A stretch of DNA of 64,000 nt, taken from the NCBI GenBank assembly GCA_947652605.1, contig OX393579.1, positions 40,492,970-40,556,969 of the forward strand, given 5' to 3'. Below, one piece after another: positions 32,617-44,874 of the stretch. Below the pieces are notes generated by a model. It did no database searches. It was not told the DNA's origin and was given only the letters and a program-made list of their open reading frames with translations. This DNA is from Elmis aenea (lineage: Eukaryota; Arthropoda; Insecta; Coleoptera; Elmidae). Each line of letters starts with the position of its first letter. Position 1 is the stretch's first letter. A program made the position numbers and the translations under genes.

Positions 32617-33822
32617 TGATTTAAAAACGATCAAAATTTGTACGCGCAGCCAGGGTCATCACGAAAGTATATACATATATATATAATGCCGCCCCTTTCC
32701 GGTGTTATTATCAAAACTTATTTACAAACAAAAAATGTTCATGTACTTTTTTTGGTAATTTTGTCGCTCCTGTAAAGTTTGCCGCCCTCGAGCGGTGCCT
32801 GAGTTGCCTTAGTGCTAGTGCGCGTAGCACTCACTACAACTCATAGTTTTACCGGCTAGATCGCTAGAAGCTTAAACTAGAGTGATTCAGCGGTTCTTGG
32901 ACGATATTAACGAGTTGCACCACGCTGCACCCATTTGTGTGGAGCGGTGGACGATTCCATATGTAATTTTTGCATTATTCTATGTGTAGCTGCGTAATAA
33001 TTTACTGCAACAAATACAAAAAGTATAACATTCGCTAACTACATAATCAACAATAAATTTTAACCCATTCGAAAGGCTGTGGGGACGAATACTATACCTT
33101 TGCATATTTACCTTTTATTCCAGTAGCACCTGTTGGCGGTTGTAACATTAGTTTTAAATTTGTAAATTTGCGATACATTGACAGAAGGACGGAGGGTTAA
33201 TAATGTTTTTTCATGCTTTCAAAATTAAAGAGCGACTTAGCGGACACGTCTTAAACGTCATTGTTGAGACAGTAGCGGTTCCTGAAGTAGAACTTTAAGA
33301 TGTTCGAATCGATGAAGATGTTGAAATTATATAGTTACGCTATTGCCTGTCCAAAAGGGTACGTCAAGCACAAAAAGTGAGGCTGTTAGAATAAACATGC
33401 GAGTGCTATCGTGTTTTTTTCAGCGATTTCTCCCCTGTTTTTATAGCTTTCAACGAGGGTTTTGTTGGTGTACTGATTTCCTACCTTATTTTACGGTTTA
33501 GTTGGATAGTTCAAAACAAACGATTATTACAAGGAAAAATTGTGAAAGAGTAAAATTAATGGCGTTTTTACGTTTATTAAGTTTTTTTTTTAATGAAATG
33601 GTTACAATTATTTCATTTAGCTGACATTTAACTTTAGGTCTACGAACATAAGAGTTAATGTATCTCGCATCTTTAGATTTGACCTTGATTTCATAAAATG
33701 TAAATATAATAGTTGCGTAGTTGGACGAATAACTTAAAATAACGTGGTAAAGATCACGTAATTCAGTATACATCAAAATCATCCAATCATGTTGTCCTGA
33801 AGTGAGTGAGTCCCCATGACTC
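32617..33822. other. Unassigned AT-rich DNA
   Basis: Nothing was recognised apart from a short ATATAT run near 32670. Confidence 0.5.
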
Positions 33823-33863
33823 TCAGAGTTCAATTATGTGAATATAGAACTGGTACCTAATAC

Positions 33864-34056
33864 ATGATTTGTGGGTTAATACAATTGACGTCGTTTTCCG
33901 ATTCTTGGCTTTACATCTCAAATCTTTATCTCGGAGATTTCGCAGTTTCATTGCTTCCTCGATTTTGTCCTTCCATGTCCTTCTTGGCCTTGCCGTTCGT
34001 TTTCTCTGTGTTGGTATCCAGTCCAGCAGGTCTGGGCTGGAAGAATTGGTACCCAC
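33864..34056 (-). pseudogene. Non-LTR retrotransposon reverse transcriptase C-terminal fragment
   Basis: The minus strand reads DLLDWIPTQRKRTARPRRTW, KDKIEEAMKLRNLRDKDLRC, KAKNRK. This follows the C-terminal tail of many insect LINE ORF2 proteins (W.P.GKRKRGRPRxTWxDGIxEAMxxRNLxDxDW). Only this tail survives, with no RT core motif (YxDD) nearby. It appears to be an old 5'-truncated or broken copy. Its exact 3' end is not visible. Confidence 0.72.
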
Positions 34057-34340
34057 GAAACCACATTATGCTATACGTGTTGGAAAATTTTTCTCCTCAA
34101 ATGAAGATAGATGGATTACCATATATATTTGTACCTGTTAATTAATTTTTAGAATTTTGAATATGAGGAAATATTGCAACATTCTTTTCATTTTCACTTC
34201 AGATTTACACATAGTTTGTTAACATTTCACGAAAAAAAAACATTGAACACTATTTATATTAATACCAAAATAAAGTTACTTCTGTCAACAAACGCCTCTT
34301 TTGTTTCTGGCAAAGCATTCTTGGTGCTGTGGCATAGTAC

Positions 34341-34415
34341 AACGGTGTTCAAACTTTGTCTCGCGAGCCGCATGCGGCTCTTCAAGAGTTTTATTGTGGC
34401 TCAACTAATAAATTA
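34341..34415. mobile_element. hAT MITE end fragment (GTGTTCAAACTTTG)
   Basis: AACGGTGTTCAAACTTTGTC followed by CGCGAGCCGCATGCGGCTCTT resembles the end of widespread hAT MITEs (CAGTGGTTCTCAAACTTT plus GCGGCTC repeats). No right end or duplication was found. Confidence 0.4.
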
Positions 34416-36304
34416 AAAATATTTGTTATACCTTGCCATAGTAATAGAGCACACAGTTATTTGTGAAATAAAACTAAACCACTGCTTACATTTTTAGCCC
34501 GATTTGAGGCTAAATAATGTTTAATTTGTGTTTAAAATCGATAGTGATTATCAAAAATGCTGGCATAATATTTACCGATGATGAAGGAAAACTTTTTAGC
34601 AATCAGAAAATTTTGTTGGATTTATTTCAAAACGTTTTATTGAGTTTCGCTTGCAAACCTTAAAAAAAACAGAATTGTTATACATTTTTTAATTTCAAAT
34701 GTTTTTATTTTTTAAACATTTTCGTGAGTTCTTGAGATCCCCAAATTCTTATGAAATTAAACAACATATTTTCGTAGAAGGTATTTTTGTTTTAAAAAAA
34801 AAAGCACCTATAGGTATATCGTTAACATAATAAAATAAGTGAGATTGTCTTTAAGTCAGTAATATAAAGTAAAGTTACCTGTTTAATTATGATTATAAAA
34901 ACGAACTTTAACAGTTTTAACAAGTTTTGGTTAGTGTTTGTGTATAGTTAAATATATTATGAATTGTTTTCGGTTTTCTTATATTCATTTTTCAAAATAT
35001 CTTTTTTGTCTTAAATAAGTACATTATGATAATTGTAATGGTAGCCAATAAATTGTAGGTACTTAGGGATAATCAGTGGATTTATTTTGGTCAACAAATA
35101 AAACCTAAGTGTAATTATCGCCAAAAATGAATAGGACTAAAAATCTGGCATCACGTAGTTTTTACAAGTAAGTAATTTTGTTAATCAAGAAATAAATACA
35201 AAAAAATAATTGTGGAAGTGTTTTAACAACCTAGCAATTTGGTAAAAAGATTAATAATCAGTCATTAAATGTAATCGAGCCAAGTGAAACATAGTTTTTA
35301 TACCTCTGTGTAACATGAAACACCACCAACATGGTGTAAGTATTTCTGTTATTTATGTCGTAGGAGCTTTTATTTCTGACGAGTTTACTTTAAAATAAAA
35401 CGTACATGTTGATGTACTAAATGGTTTTTTTATTAATATTTTGTGTGGCATTACTTGGAGCAAGATAGCATCGTTGCCTTGAGAATTGTGTGTGTAAAAA
35501 TATACCTCCATCCGAGTGTTAGAAGTTATTGACTTTCTGTATGACTGTGGTGAACTGAGCATTTGAATATAATGGACTGATATGAGTTCTTCACGGTATA
35601 ATTACGAATGAGTAGTGGCCAGATAGTGCTAAATATAGACGCAACTATTTGTAAATTGTAGTGCAGTACCTTATTTCAGTCAAGTAGATCTTCGCCACGG
35701 GATAACGATTAACTCTCGGTAGGTGTGAAACGTTTATATATCAAAGTACGCTCGGTGCGGTGCGGTGTTGTCACATCGCCAATTCAATCAATGTCTACTT
35801 TGCTATAGCGTAAAGCTATTAGTAAGCACATGAATACTTCCCTACCATGCTTTAATTTTATCGAGCGGCACAATGCTTTTTAATCCCGTGCATGCTTGTG
35901 TGACGTGTTGAATTTAATCGGTCGTTATTTGCGTTGAGATATGGTTATGTCAAACATGTTGTTTGTTGCGAGGCTCCATGCAACATTTTGAGCGATTTTA
36001 TTCACAGTAAACATTTTTATGTATTAATTGAATACTATTTAGCAAACATTGTTGTGGTAATATTGAAATAAATGCGGTGTCGGATTTCAAAAGCGCCGTT
36101 TTGCGATATCTTTTTCTTGAAAAATGTCGGGAACTATTCTCAGACATATTTTTATTAATCTGCGTTATTTTCTTTGTTAGTATCTTCTTTTTTGTTCTTA
36201 CGCAATTTACCATTAGGTGTGAGGCTTTTGTTTCTTTTTAAAGTAGGTGGCCTCCTTCCATACTTTTCTATCCCCTATTACCTCTCCAATCCTACTCCAC
36301 CCCC
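34416..36304. other. Unassigned AT-rich DNA
   Basis: No gene or bounded repeat was recognised in 1.9 kb. The stretch near 35745-35790 (CTCGGTGCGGTGCGGTG) is locally GC-rich. Confidence 0.5.
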
Positions 36305-36530
36305 CTCGAGCTCGGTGGCCGGTTGTGTTAACAACCTAACTTGCAATCGGGAGTTCGTGGGTTCGAATCCCAGGACCGATTATCATTGTAGAGGTTTCAT
36401 TCAGGTGGTTTCCTCTACCGTTAAGGCAACTGCTGTGGTAGTACTTCCACCTATCCTTGACTACTATCCGTGTACCTCTAACAACTGACGAAGGTGTCAA
36501 TCCCCCTAGAGCAGTCTGCCGCGCGAGCGG
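36305..36530 (+). repeat. tRNA-derived SINE, copy 2
   Basis: It matches copy 1 (32372-32608) from CGAGCTCGGTGGCCGGTTG through the B box GGTTCGAATCC (36360-36370) and the following TATCATxGTA...GGTGGTTTxCCTC body to about 36450. After that the two differ. No poly-A tail is seen. The 3' boundary is uncertain because the sequence runs into LINE-like DNA on the opposite strand. Confidence 0.8.
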
Positions 36531-37060
36531 GAACACACATCTGAACCACACACTCCACTCGATCCCTCTGTTTATGGCAGTTTCCCTTACCTGCTCCTTC
36601 CAAGCCTTTCTTGGTGTTTCTTGTCGATTTTTTTTTCTGCCGTCCGCGCCTCATAGGCTTTTCTGGACATCTCACATTCTGTACACATGGCCCAGCCATC
36701 TTAATTGTGCCTTCTGGGTGTTTGTTCGATTGGCTCTACTTGGCTTTCTCTGTAGGTTTCGTTGCTAATTCTGTTCTTACGCGTTTTACCTTCGAGTTTT
36801 TTCAAAACCTCATTTCCTTGCTTCTGATCCGCCTTTTTTGTTTATTTGTCGTGGTCTAAGATTTACAACCATACATGTTAGAATGGGGCTGAATACTTTG
36901 CGGTGGATTTTTACCTTCCTTTCCTTGAGTATCTCTTTTTTCAAGAAACTTTCTTTATCGCTTTAAATAGCCTAGTCTTTCATTAATTTCTCTATCTATC
37001 TTTTCGTTACAGCGTAGGTATCAATTTCTGTTAATGTTTTACAGCCATAATAAATTGTAC
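36478..37060 (-). pseudogene. Non-LTR retrotransposon ORF2 3' region, decayed
   Basis: On the minus strand the order is YYGCKTLTEIDTY, IHRKVFSPILTCMVVNL (compare RKVFxSxLLPxLTYGCxxW), GFEKTRRKTRKE, then MAGPCVQNVRCPEKPMRRGR (compare WxGHVxRMxDxRxPKxxxxG) and KKGLEGAGKGNCHKQRDRVE. This is the stretch after the RT domain of insect LINE ORF2. Several stops and frameshifts make it non-functional. It differs from the RNase H LINE at 52.8 and 55.1 kb. It lies tail to tail with SINE copy 2. Confidence 0.7.
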
Positions 37061-38273
37061 TTCGTTTAGCTTTAAAACAAAAACAACATTGCTGTTGACT
37101 TACGTTCATTCACAGAAGTTATGTTGAAGGTCTGGCACTGATATTGGAAATTTTTCTTGGTACTTTGTCCAAAAATAAGAATATTTTACATCCGAGTTAA
37201 CAAAAGTATATTTTTATGCCATTTTGTGATGAAATGTTTCCTCGTTTAATAATGTGTAGGGTTCTTAAAGAACATTGGTGAAGAAAAGTAATTCTAAAAT
37301 TAATGTTTGCACTCGGGTCTTTTCTAACATAGATACTGAAAAAGCGACCCGTCCTGGTACTGCTTTTGGGCGGACATGTTTTTTGCGGTTTTACAAAAAT
37401 TACATACATTGAAATTCAATGATAAGCTGAAGGGCAGACAAGAAAACATCTTCACACCGTTCCAAAACATCTACGTCCGAACCTTCCAGCTATGTGAACA
37501 CTTTAAGTATTAATCTCAGTACAGAAAAGTAACGTTTAGTGTTTTCAATAATTTAGGCAAATGTTACAATTACGACTTCAAAAAGCTCTCAAGTTACTGT
37601 GAGACTAACTAAACAACACGCAATGGGGTTAGGTTACGTTTAGTTAGCGCATAGGGCGCGGTTGAATTTGATTTGCAATGTATTCATTCTGTTTTATACT
37701 TCGTATATTTATTGATTGCTTTTTATCCTTACAATAAGATACAAATAAATATAAATGGTTCAAATTTTGGAGCGCATATTACTTAAAGATTTCTACTATT
37801 GATAGATACACAGTGACAATGATCAATCGTGGTATAAGAGTAACCTAGTTATTATAAGACTTAACGAGTATTAATTAGCACAGTTAGACAGAATTCCTAA
37901 AAAAGTAGAATTGCGTCTAAAAAATTAATTTTTGTAGCCAACTTTCTAAAAAAATTACAAAAAACACCAATATCTTTTTAATTTTGGCTGAAGAAAAAAA
38001 TGGGTGAAGAAGTACTTTTTAGTACGTCAATCTTGATTAGAGCACTAATATTTTTTTTAAGTTGAACGGTTCCGGGCCACAGACCAAACTTACATGTTTT
38101 TAAATAGCAACCATAACAGGTACATATTTGGGGGAAAAACACTTCAAAGCGGACATATATTGTATGTGACACTTGCGTTTGCCGAGTGCAAATAAAAATA
38201 ACTATTTTCCTTTGCCTCCTGGCGCAATTTAACCTGTCTATCTAAAGGGAATTCAACAGTAGATGGTCAGTAC
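37061..38273. other. Unassigned DNA, with a possible foldback arm near 38040-38170
   Basis: No gene was recognised. Around 38080-38130, AAACTTACATGTTTTTAAAT and AGCAACCATAACAGG resemble the A-rich tract and hairpin core of the CAGGGTG foldback arms, but decayed. Confidence 0.35.
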
Positions 38274-38580
38274 TAGGGTTTCTCATTGACATTTTTGCTT
38301 GTCCCGGGAATCCGGGAAAAAATTGATCTACTTCCCGGGATTTAATAAATTAATTCAATATTTTGAAATAAATAACCCCAAAAAGGAAGGGACCAGTGTA
38401 TTACTTAAAAACTACTCGTAAGTTGTATAGTAAATACATTTTACTCCATGATTATTATTAATAATAAAATAATATTGGTGAGAGAAATATACATTTTAAA
38501 ATACTACCTTTTTATTGCAATTTTATTTTAATGAAAACGATAACATAATTTTTGCAATGAATTTTTGTAATATGATTTAA

Positions 38581-38727
38581 GAAAACAAAGCTGATCTATG
38601 CTTCAGTCAATTAGTCTTGTTCTTCATTTATTAACAGAAAGTTCAGCCGTCTAAAATGCTCTCTCAGTCTCTATTGATGTGGGCGGAATTTTCTGGAGAG
38701 CATCTAGCAGCAAAGAGACATCGTTTT
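38581..38727 (-). pseudogene. hAT transposase C-terminal remnant
   Basis: The minus strand reads NDVSLLLDALQKIPPTSIET then ERAF, stop, TAELSVNK, stop, RTRLID, stop, SIDQLCFL. It is the same gene segment as 10061-10215. It keeps the canonical IPPTS...ERAF residues that drifted there, but has acquired three stops. Comparing the two copies shows that the parent had a standard hAT dimerisation domain. Only this tail was carried by the non-autonomous element. Confidence 0.85.
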
Positions 38728-38991
38728 TATTAATAAAATTTTGCTTCGCTACCAGGGTACACAAAAATAAAACTAAACGTGTTTTGATGATATAAACTTT
38801 GTCATAGAGATCGGACTTCTTCACACATACTACGTATGTACATAATTTGTTATTCTAAAGCAGTAAAACTATTTGAAAAAAGAATAAAGTTTTTCGATTA
38901 ATTAATGTTAGTTAAGATAGTTATAGATAATAAATTCTGATTAGTTATGATAATATTACAAAGATCCTAACACAAAATAAATAAAAATAAG

Positions 38992-39529
38992 AGGGGTTTG
39001 GAGCAGTCCAATTTTTTAGTTGCTCCGCTCCGGCATCAAGATGCCTGCTCCAGCTCCGCTCCCGCTCCGCTCCGCGCTCCAAATATTAATCAAATAAGTT
39101 TTTTTATTTAAACATTTGTTTTTTAAAACAAAGCTAAAATTTTATGAGATATGTGGAAACGGACCAAAAATTACAATATTTGACCCTAAGAAACAAGTGA
39201 AGTTAAATAAATGAACAAATTATTGATCTTCAAAAGTTAAAAAAAGAAAAAAAAGATCTTTAAAATTTTCAAAATTCAAATATAAAATAATGAAAATTAA
39301 TATTCAGAAAAGTTACATTATAATAATTTTACTTCAAAAAAATCAAATTTAGTTTATTTATAATTTTATTAAATACTATACCCATGAGAATAATTCATAA
39401 AAATTGTAGTTTATAATAGTAAAGTGGAGCGGTGGAGCAATCAAAATTATTTGCTCCGGGCTCCGCTCTCGCTCCGGGCAAAAACCCATTGCTCCGCGCT
39501 CCAGCTCCGCGCTCCGCTCCAAACCCCTG
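38992..39529 (+). mobile_element. hAT non-autonomous element, GCTCC family, copy 4
   Basis: It begins AGGGGTTTGGAGCAGTCC (the first C is lost or changed) and ends GCTCCAAACCCCTG. The flanks AAAATAAG and AAAATAAC match at 7 of 8. It is longer (538 bp) than the other copies because of about 130 bp of extra AT-rich sequence at about 39275-39415. It is inserted in CCCGGGA copy 2. Confidence 0.87.
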
Positions 39530-39625
39530 AAAATAACATTAAATATCCCGGGATTTCCCGGGACAATAAGTATTTCCCGAGAAGTATCAAATAGGTTAAA
39601 ATGGAACGGGATCCGGGACTGATCC

Positions 39626-41030
39626 GGTACTGAAATAAAAATTGAACATCAGAGTGAAAATAAATTACCTACTGTTAACATTTTTAAATCCGACACAATT
39701 TATTAATAATGTTAAAAATGTGCTCGCAGTAGTGCATCATGTTGACAACTGCTCGTGTGTTTTTTTTTGCAATATCTTACAAAGCAGAATATAAATGCAT
39801 CAACTATTTTAATTTTATGTTAAATTTATCTTCAATGATCTGAAGTATATTATTTTAAAAAAAATTGTTTTGTTTCATGCAATATTCTTGCCACTCAATA
39901 ACGGACTATTAATTGTTTACGGTACGTTTGTTGGATTCAAATTAAATAACGATAATTGTTGTTTGTCATGATTGTTTATTAGGTAGAATAAAATAAAACA
40001 AATTATGCTCTGCATTGCAAGAAATTGCGTTATGAGATTGTATTTGCAAAATGTTATAAGACAATTATTAACAATAATTGGTCAATCACCAGAGCGATCA
40101 ACTCCGTGCGCTCACGTAACCGTATTATAAGTAATTAACAGATCTATTTGTTGTATTACCTAAGTGGCACTTTTTATAAAACCACGACACTAATAGATAT
40201 GTAATGGAATCGAATTTAAATTGCCTCGTGATGCGAACAGTTTTTGAATTAAAGATAAGTCATTTAACTAAAAATTATTAAAATATATAATTATAGGAAG
40301 ACGTACACAGTTTTAAGAATTGTCAGTTTAAAAACCGATAAACAAATTGTCCTATTATCGTTTAATCGGCCGATTTTCCGTTAATCGGCCAGTTATTAGT
40401 TAATCGGCCGATTATTGACTTTCACATATCATTCATTAGGTTGTGTGTTCATTCTAACTCAATTTTGCTTTTAATTAGTTTCTCCGTGATACGAGTAATA
40501 TTTATAAAACAATTGAAAGTTAAATGCCAAAAATAGGTTATGCTCTGAAAATCTGAGAACCTTTCTAAATTTTATTTTAGAAGTAATTGAATTTGATGAA
40601 ACGTTATTAGTGCTTCAGTTTTTTGTTCCGCTATTTTTTCTATCTGTTGTAGTTCAAAAACTGTATGTTTTGCAAAAGCAATCGTGATCGTTTTCGCCGA
40701 ATTTTGAAAACTCTGATTTCTTCCTTGCACCACGAATATTCCAAGTCGGTATCGATATGTATTGTATAATATAGCTTCACACAACCGCAGATATAATGTA
40801 TTATGAAATTTCAAAACCGATTTAAAAAAATCGTGGCAATATATAGGCTACTTAGTTTGAATCATTCAGCCTATTTTGTTTTACGATTTAAATAATTTAA
40901 TAAAGAAGTGGACGGTTCCAAAAAACAACCTTGAAAACACAAATCAATTCTTATATAGATACAACTTTTAGGGGATGTTTTATGTAATTTTGTTTGATTT
41001 CAAAAATGTTTGTTAATTTTATGTCAGAGA
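39626..41030. other. Unassigned DNA with a short TTAATCGGCCGATT array
   Basis: No gene was recognised. Three tandem TTAATCGGCC(G/A) units stand at 40362-40417, partly palindromic, possibly the relic of a motif-filled transposon end. Confidence 0.4.
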
Positions 41031-41170
41031 TATAGTCAACGTCAAAGTCTAATGGCGAGCGGTGAGGTTGCGCACTAAATACAATGGTTTTAAGGTCCGT
41101 GGACCATATTGTAGCGTTTGCTCCGCGAAAACACCCCCTCCGCTCTCCATTAGACTTGACGCTGACTATA
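41031..41170. mobile_element. 140 bp MITE with TATAGTC ends
   Basis: The ends are inverted repeats of about 34 bp: TATAGTCAACGTCAAAGTC on the left, and the inverse of TATAGTCAGCGTCAAGTC on the right, both followed by TAATGG(C/A)GAGCGG. One indel separates the arms. The flanking bases permit a TA duplication. The short loop is GC-richer and non-coding. The superfamily is not determined. Confidence 0.72.
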
Positions 41171-42637
41171 TAGAGGCGGTTAGTGCCCGAAGACTCCCAA
41201 GTATGCTGTTGGGAAAAGTCGCAGGACGTTACCTCGAAGCCGGCAGCGAAAGTGTTAAGGGATGGTTAAATAAAGGTTATACTGTGTTATAGTCACACGA
41301 AATCGCGGATCAAAAGCTAATTACAGCGTATTATAAATTTACTTATTGACTGAAACCTGAAAAAAACGACACTTTTTTTATTTTAACGCAACGCGTACCC
41401 AGTTTTTATTCAACGTTTTGGACCTAAACTGGAACCGAACGACTTTAAGTTTAAATCGCAGCGGGTTGAACATCGAAATTTATTATATCACTGCAGTGTT
41501 CTAACAAATCAAAGAATCACTACCTACTTTAAACGTCCGTAGTTCCATTCATTTTAAGCTAGAAAGTGTTTTATTTCACCTCTAAAAATAGGCCTATTGT
41601 TTCGCAATACCTGACCCGTATAAAAATTAATATTGTGTACACGAACCTAACCTAAATTTAATTTTTTTTAATGCTACCGAACGGAAATCTAATTTTTGTT
41701 GCCACTACAAAACTCAAACGGAGTTTTTCCGTGTGTTTTAAATATAACTGTTTAAAATAAATATAAACCGTTGGTCAAAATTTAAATCATTTGTTTTTTG
41801 TAAGGCACATTTTTTTTAGCAAAGCATTGTTAATAACATTTTATCTTCGTTGAACTGACACCTTTTTTTTTAACGCTCAGACATGAAGGTCAGAATGGGG
41901 GTATTGTTATATGCAAAGTAAATAGAATAGCGTACCTGTATGTGATGGGGCTGCGAAACACTACGGTCGGGTTAGCCCTTTAATAAAAAATTCAAACAGG
42001 TCAGTGCAGCATCAGATGCATTGTATATGAACTATTGTTATCGGTTTTTATTATTCTCCTAGTTCTTTTATAAGTTGTAAATGATACTCTTTTCGTAATT
42101 ATTTCAATCTGTATTAATTACATCATTAACTCATGCTTGATGAGAATTTAATTTGAACAGTTTAGTCTATCCATTTATCTTATGTCCGATGTGTTCTTTA
42201 CGACTTTAAAAATCACTGTTATAGCAAATTATATTGACATTTATGCTGTTTTTATTGCATTTTGATGCCGTCGTAATATTAAAACTAGCTTGATGTAACC
42301 AACAGGTGATACAACTGTTAAATATAAAAATATGAATTTAATGAACTTGATATGCACATATTTATATTATCGTTATTAAGTTTGCCGTTTTATTATGTAT
42401 ACAGGTTGCATATAAATATTAACAACGGCAAAAATTATAGGGCATGCTACTCATGCAAAAACATGAGAGAAAGTTTCGATATTTACATGATTTTTAAACG
42501 CCATTTTACGTAATGTCCATTTTTTAAATACATTTTAGTACAGTACTATCTCGTAATTAAACTGCAAGATGACGTATCCAACTGTAGTTTTTGAATCCTA
42601 TGTTTTCTTGTGTTAAACTTCGAAAAAGTAGGATATA
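41171..42637. other. Unassigned AT-rich DNA
   Basis: Nothing was recognised in about 1.45 kb. Confidence 0.5.
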
Positions 42638-43210
42638 CAGGGTGTTTGAAATTCGAGTTTAAGCATGGGGATCTTGCTTGATTGTAATAACTATAGATCA
42701 TAGGTTTAAAAATGGCGTGTTGGTGACGAGCACTTTCAAAAATTTTAATTTGCTAATTGGTTGTCATGGAAACGACAAAAACTACAACGCCCGGCCTACC
42801 TGTTTTGTAGTGGTTGTTGTCCAAAACGCATTTTTTCAAATTTGGCAATAAATGTAGAAGTAAAATACCATGTGTGGTACATTGATGAGTTAAGAAAAAA
42901 ATATTTGATTATGTAAATGGGAAAAATTGCGCCTATGAGAAAAAATAACGTTTGTTGTCCATGCGATTCGGCTTAAAATGTGGCTTAGGCAATGTTTTAC
43001 TCATTTGAAATATTTTATAATCCAAAGGAGATATAGGCGATTTTTAAAAATGGTATTTTTCGGTTTTTTCTCATTTTCTCGGATACCGTTTGAGATATTT
43101 CCAATTTCTCTTCGGATTATTATCGAGCACCAAATTTAGTAACCTTGCCAAATTTAAACCCATGCTCTAGCTATTATAATAAGCGAGATCCCCATGCTTA
43201 AACTTTAAAT
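42638..43210. mobile_element. CAGGGTG-class foldback MITE
   Basis: It starts after TA with CAGGGTGTTTGAAATTCG, then TTTAAGCATGGGGATCTTGC. The right arm mirrors the latter (AAGCGAGATCCCCATGCTTAAA, ending about 43207), but the terminal CAAACACCCTG is lost. Inner blocks such as ACTATAGATCATAGGTTTA and CCTTGCCAAATTTAAACC are less symmetrical. No coding remnant was seen. Confidence 0.75.
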
Positions 43211-44874
43211 ATATTTTTTTAAAGTATAGTATTAAAATTTTTAAAATGATCCAAATTTTTCTACTTCAAAATCTCTTGCTTTAAAACAAAAATGCAAACT
43301 GTTAAAGAGTTAATACAGAACTTGAAGATACTTTTAGACACAGTCGGAAGTATAACTTTTGGATTAGTTCTTAAAACACATTGCAGTCGTGTGTTCCCAA
43401 GTAGAAATAATATATTGAAGTTTTAAGTGTATTGTAACAAATATTTTTCGGAATAGCCGGAATACTCTTAGGTACGTATAATTTAAAACAAAAAAGAGTT
43501 GGGAAGGAGATGTTTTCATTTTAGCTTAAAATACGGGATATAATTTTTCCATTCTTTGTGATCAAAGATCAGTAGTGTGTATTATATTACAGGTATAAGC
43601 GAATAACACCATGCAACGGTAAAAACTAAATTCTTTGTAATGTGAAATATTACTAGCGTTAAACTATACTCCTATATGCGACAGCTGTTTCTAGCAACTA
43701 AAATAACTGTTTTATTACTGTTTTTTAGCCAAGTTAATTTTTGAAGGCAAAAAATTATATTGTATTACTCATTTTAAAAGCATCATGGAATACCGACAAA
43801 TCTAATTTTAAGAGTAATTTAAGTATTGAAACGAGGTAAAATAAATAAGTGCAGCTATTAATTTTTATTTATAGAAGATAATTATTTAAGATCTATTATT
43901 ACAAATAGATGCATTATTTTACGTTTGAGGTATTAACACAACGTGAAAGGGCAATAATTTGACTCAGTGGGTGCTTATATTAGCTGGTAAAAGTTAATCA
44001 TGTTTATGCTTTCTCGAAGGAAGGTGATTTGAACCATTATTTAAAATTGCGAAGTATGATGTGGTTTAAGAAATGGTAAACGAAAGTTTTTTTAAGTGAC
44101 AGTTAAGTGATAGGAAGCTGTTTATGTTATTATAAAGGCGATATTTACAAATTACACTAAGAAAAACTCTAGATGTCTGAATAAAATAAATTTGGGGTTG
44201 TAGAATTTTTAGTCATATTTAAATGAAACATAAAAATTTTACTCGATTGGCTTAACAGGTCTCTCGTGTTTAACAATGGCATATTTTGTGGAGATGTGGG
44301 ACACGTATTCTGTAATATCTGAAAAAATATTGAAATTAATGACATTTATAAAATGTTGTTCTTTTAAGATCAATAATTCGTCAGGTTTTCAATGGTTGAC
44401 GATATTACAACTTTGTAACTTTTTAATAACTACTATATTTAAAGAATAAAAAGATTAAGAGCAATTGCTTTAAAAAACCTGCAGAATTAATAAACACATA
44501 AGTAAAACAACTAATAATATTCTGCCAATTTTGCATCAGAAATTGTTTTTATGAGTAGGGATTGTTCTCAGGCTTATAATTGAACTAATAAAAACTTTTA
44601 AAACGAAATTGACTTGAACTAAGAATTACTAGACCGCCTTGTTATGGCGCTATATTGAGTTAAGTAAATTCATTTGATCGGTGATGGAAAGTAACCCCAA
44701 TGCTAAATTTTATCCCTGTGTATTAAAAGGTCCTTTAGATATTGGAGTAATTAAAAACAATTTGGGGGAGTTTATAACTCTCTTAGGAAGTATTTTAGAA
44801 CATGTTTATGAACAGTTTTCCTCTTTAAGTGAAACTAAAAATCATTCCCCAAAGTTTGTTGCTGTAATATTTAA
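43211..44874. other. Unassigned AT-rich DNA
   Basis: A 72-codon frame from about 44681 (MESNPNAKFYPCVLKGPLDI...) runs up to and into the TTAA element. It resembles no family I know and overlaps the transposon boundary, so it is not called. Confidence 0.4.

Larger units (their letters stand above)
38274..39625 (-). mobile_element. hAT non-autonomous element, CCCGGGA family, copy 2 (interrupted)
   Basis: This copy is in the opposite orientation to copy 1. It starts TAGGGTTTCTCATTGACATT and TTTGCTTGTCCCGGGAATCC. Its far side reads TCCCGGGATTTCCCGGGACA and AAAATGGAACGGGATCCGGGA (about 39545-39625). It carries the same hAT transposase tail. A GCTCC-family hAT is inserted at 38992-39529. The far terminus is worn and the end is approximate. 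Confidence 0.8.

Noticed and set aside
33864..34145. Two + strand frames of about 90 codons
   Set aside because: They are antisense to the LINE RT tail at 33864-34056.
36174..36859. Several + strand frames of 70-100 codons
   Set aside because: They overlap the SINE and the antisense of the LINE ORF2 remnant; the family resemblance is on the minus strand.
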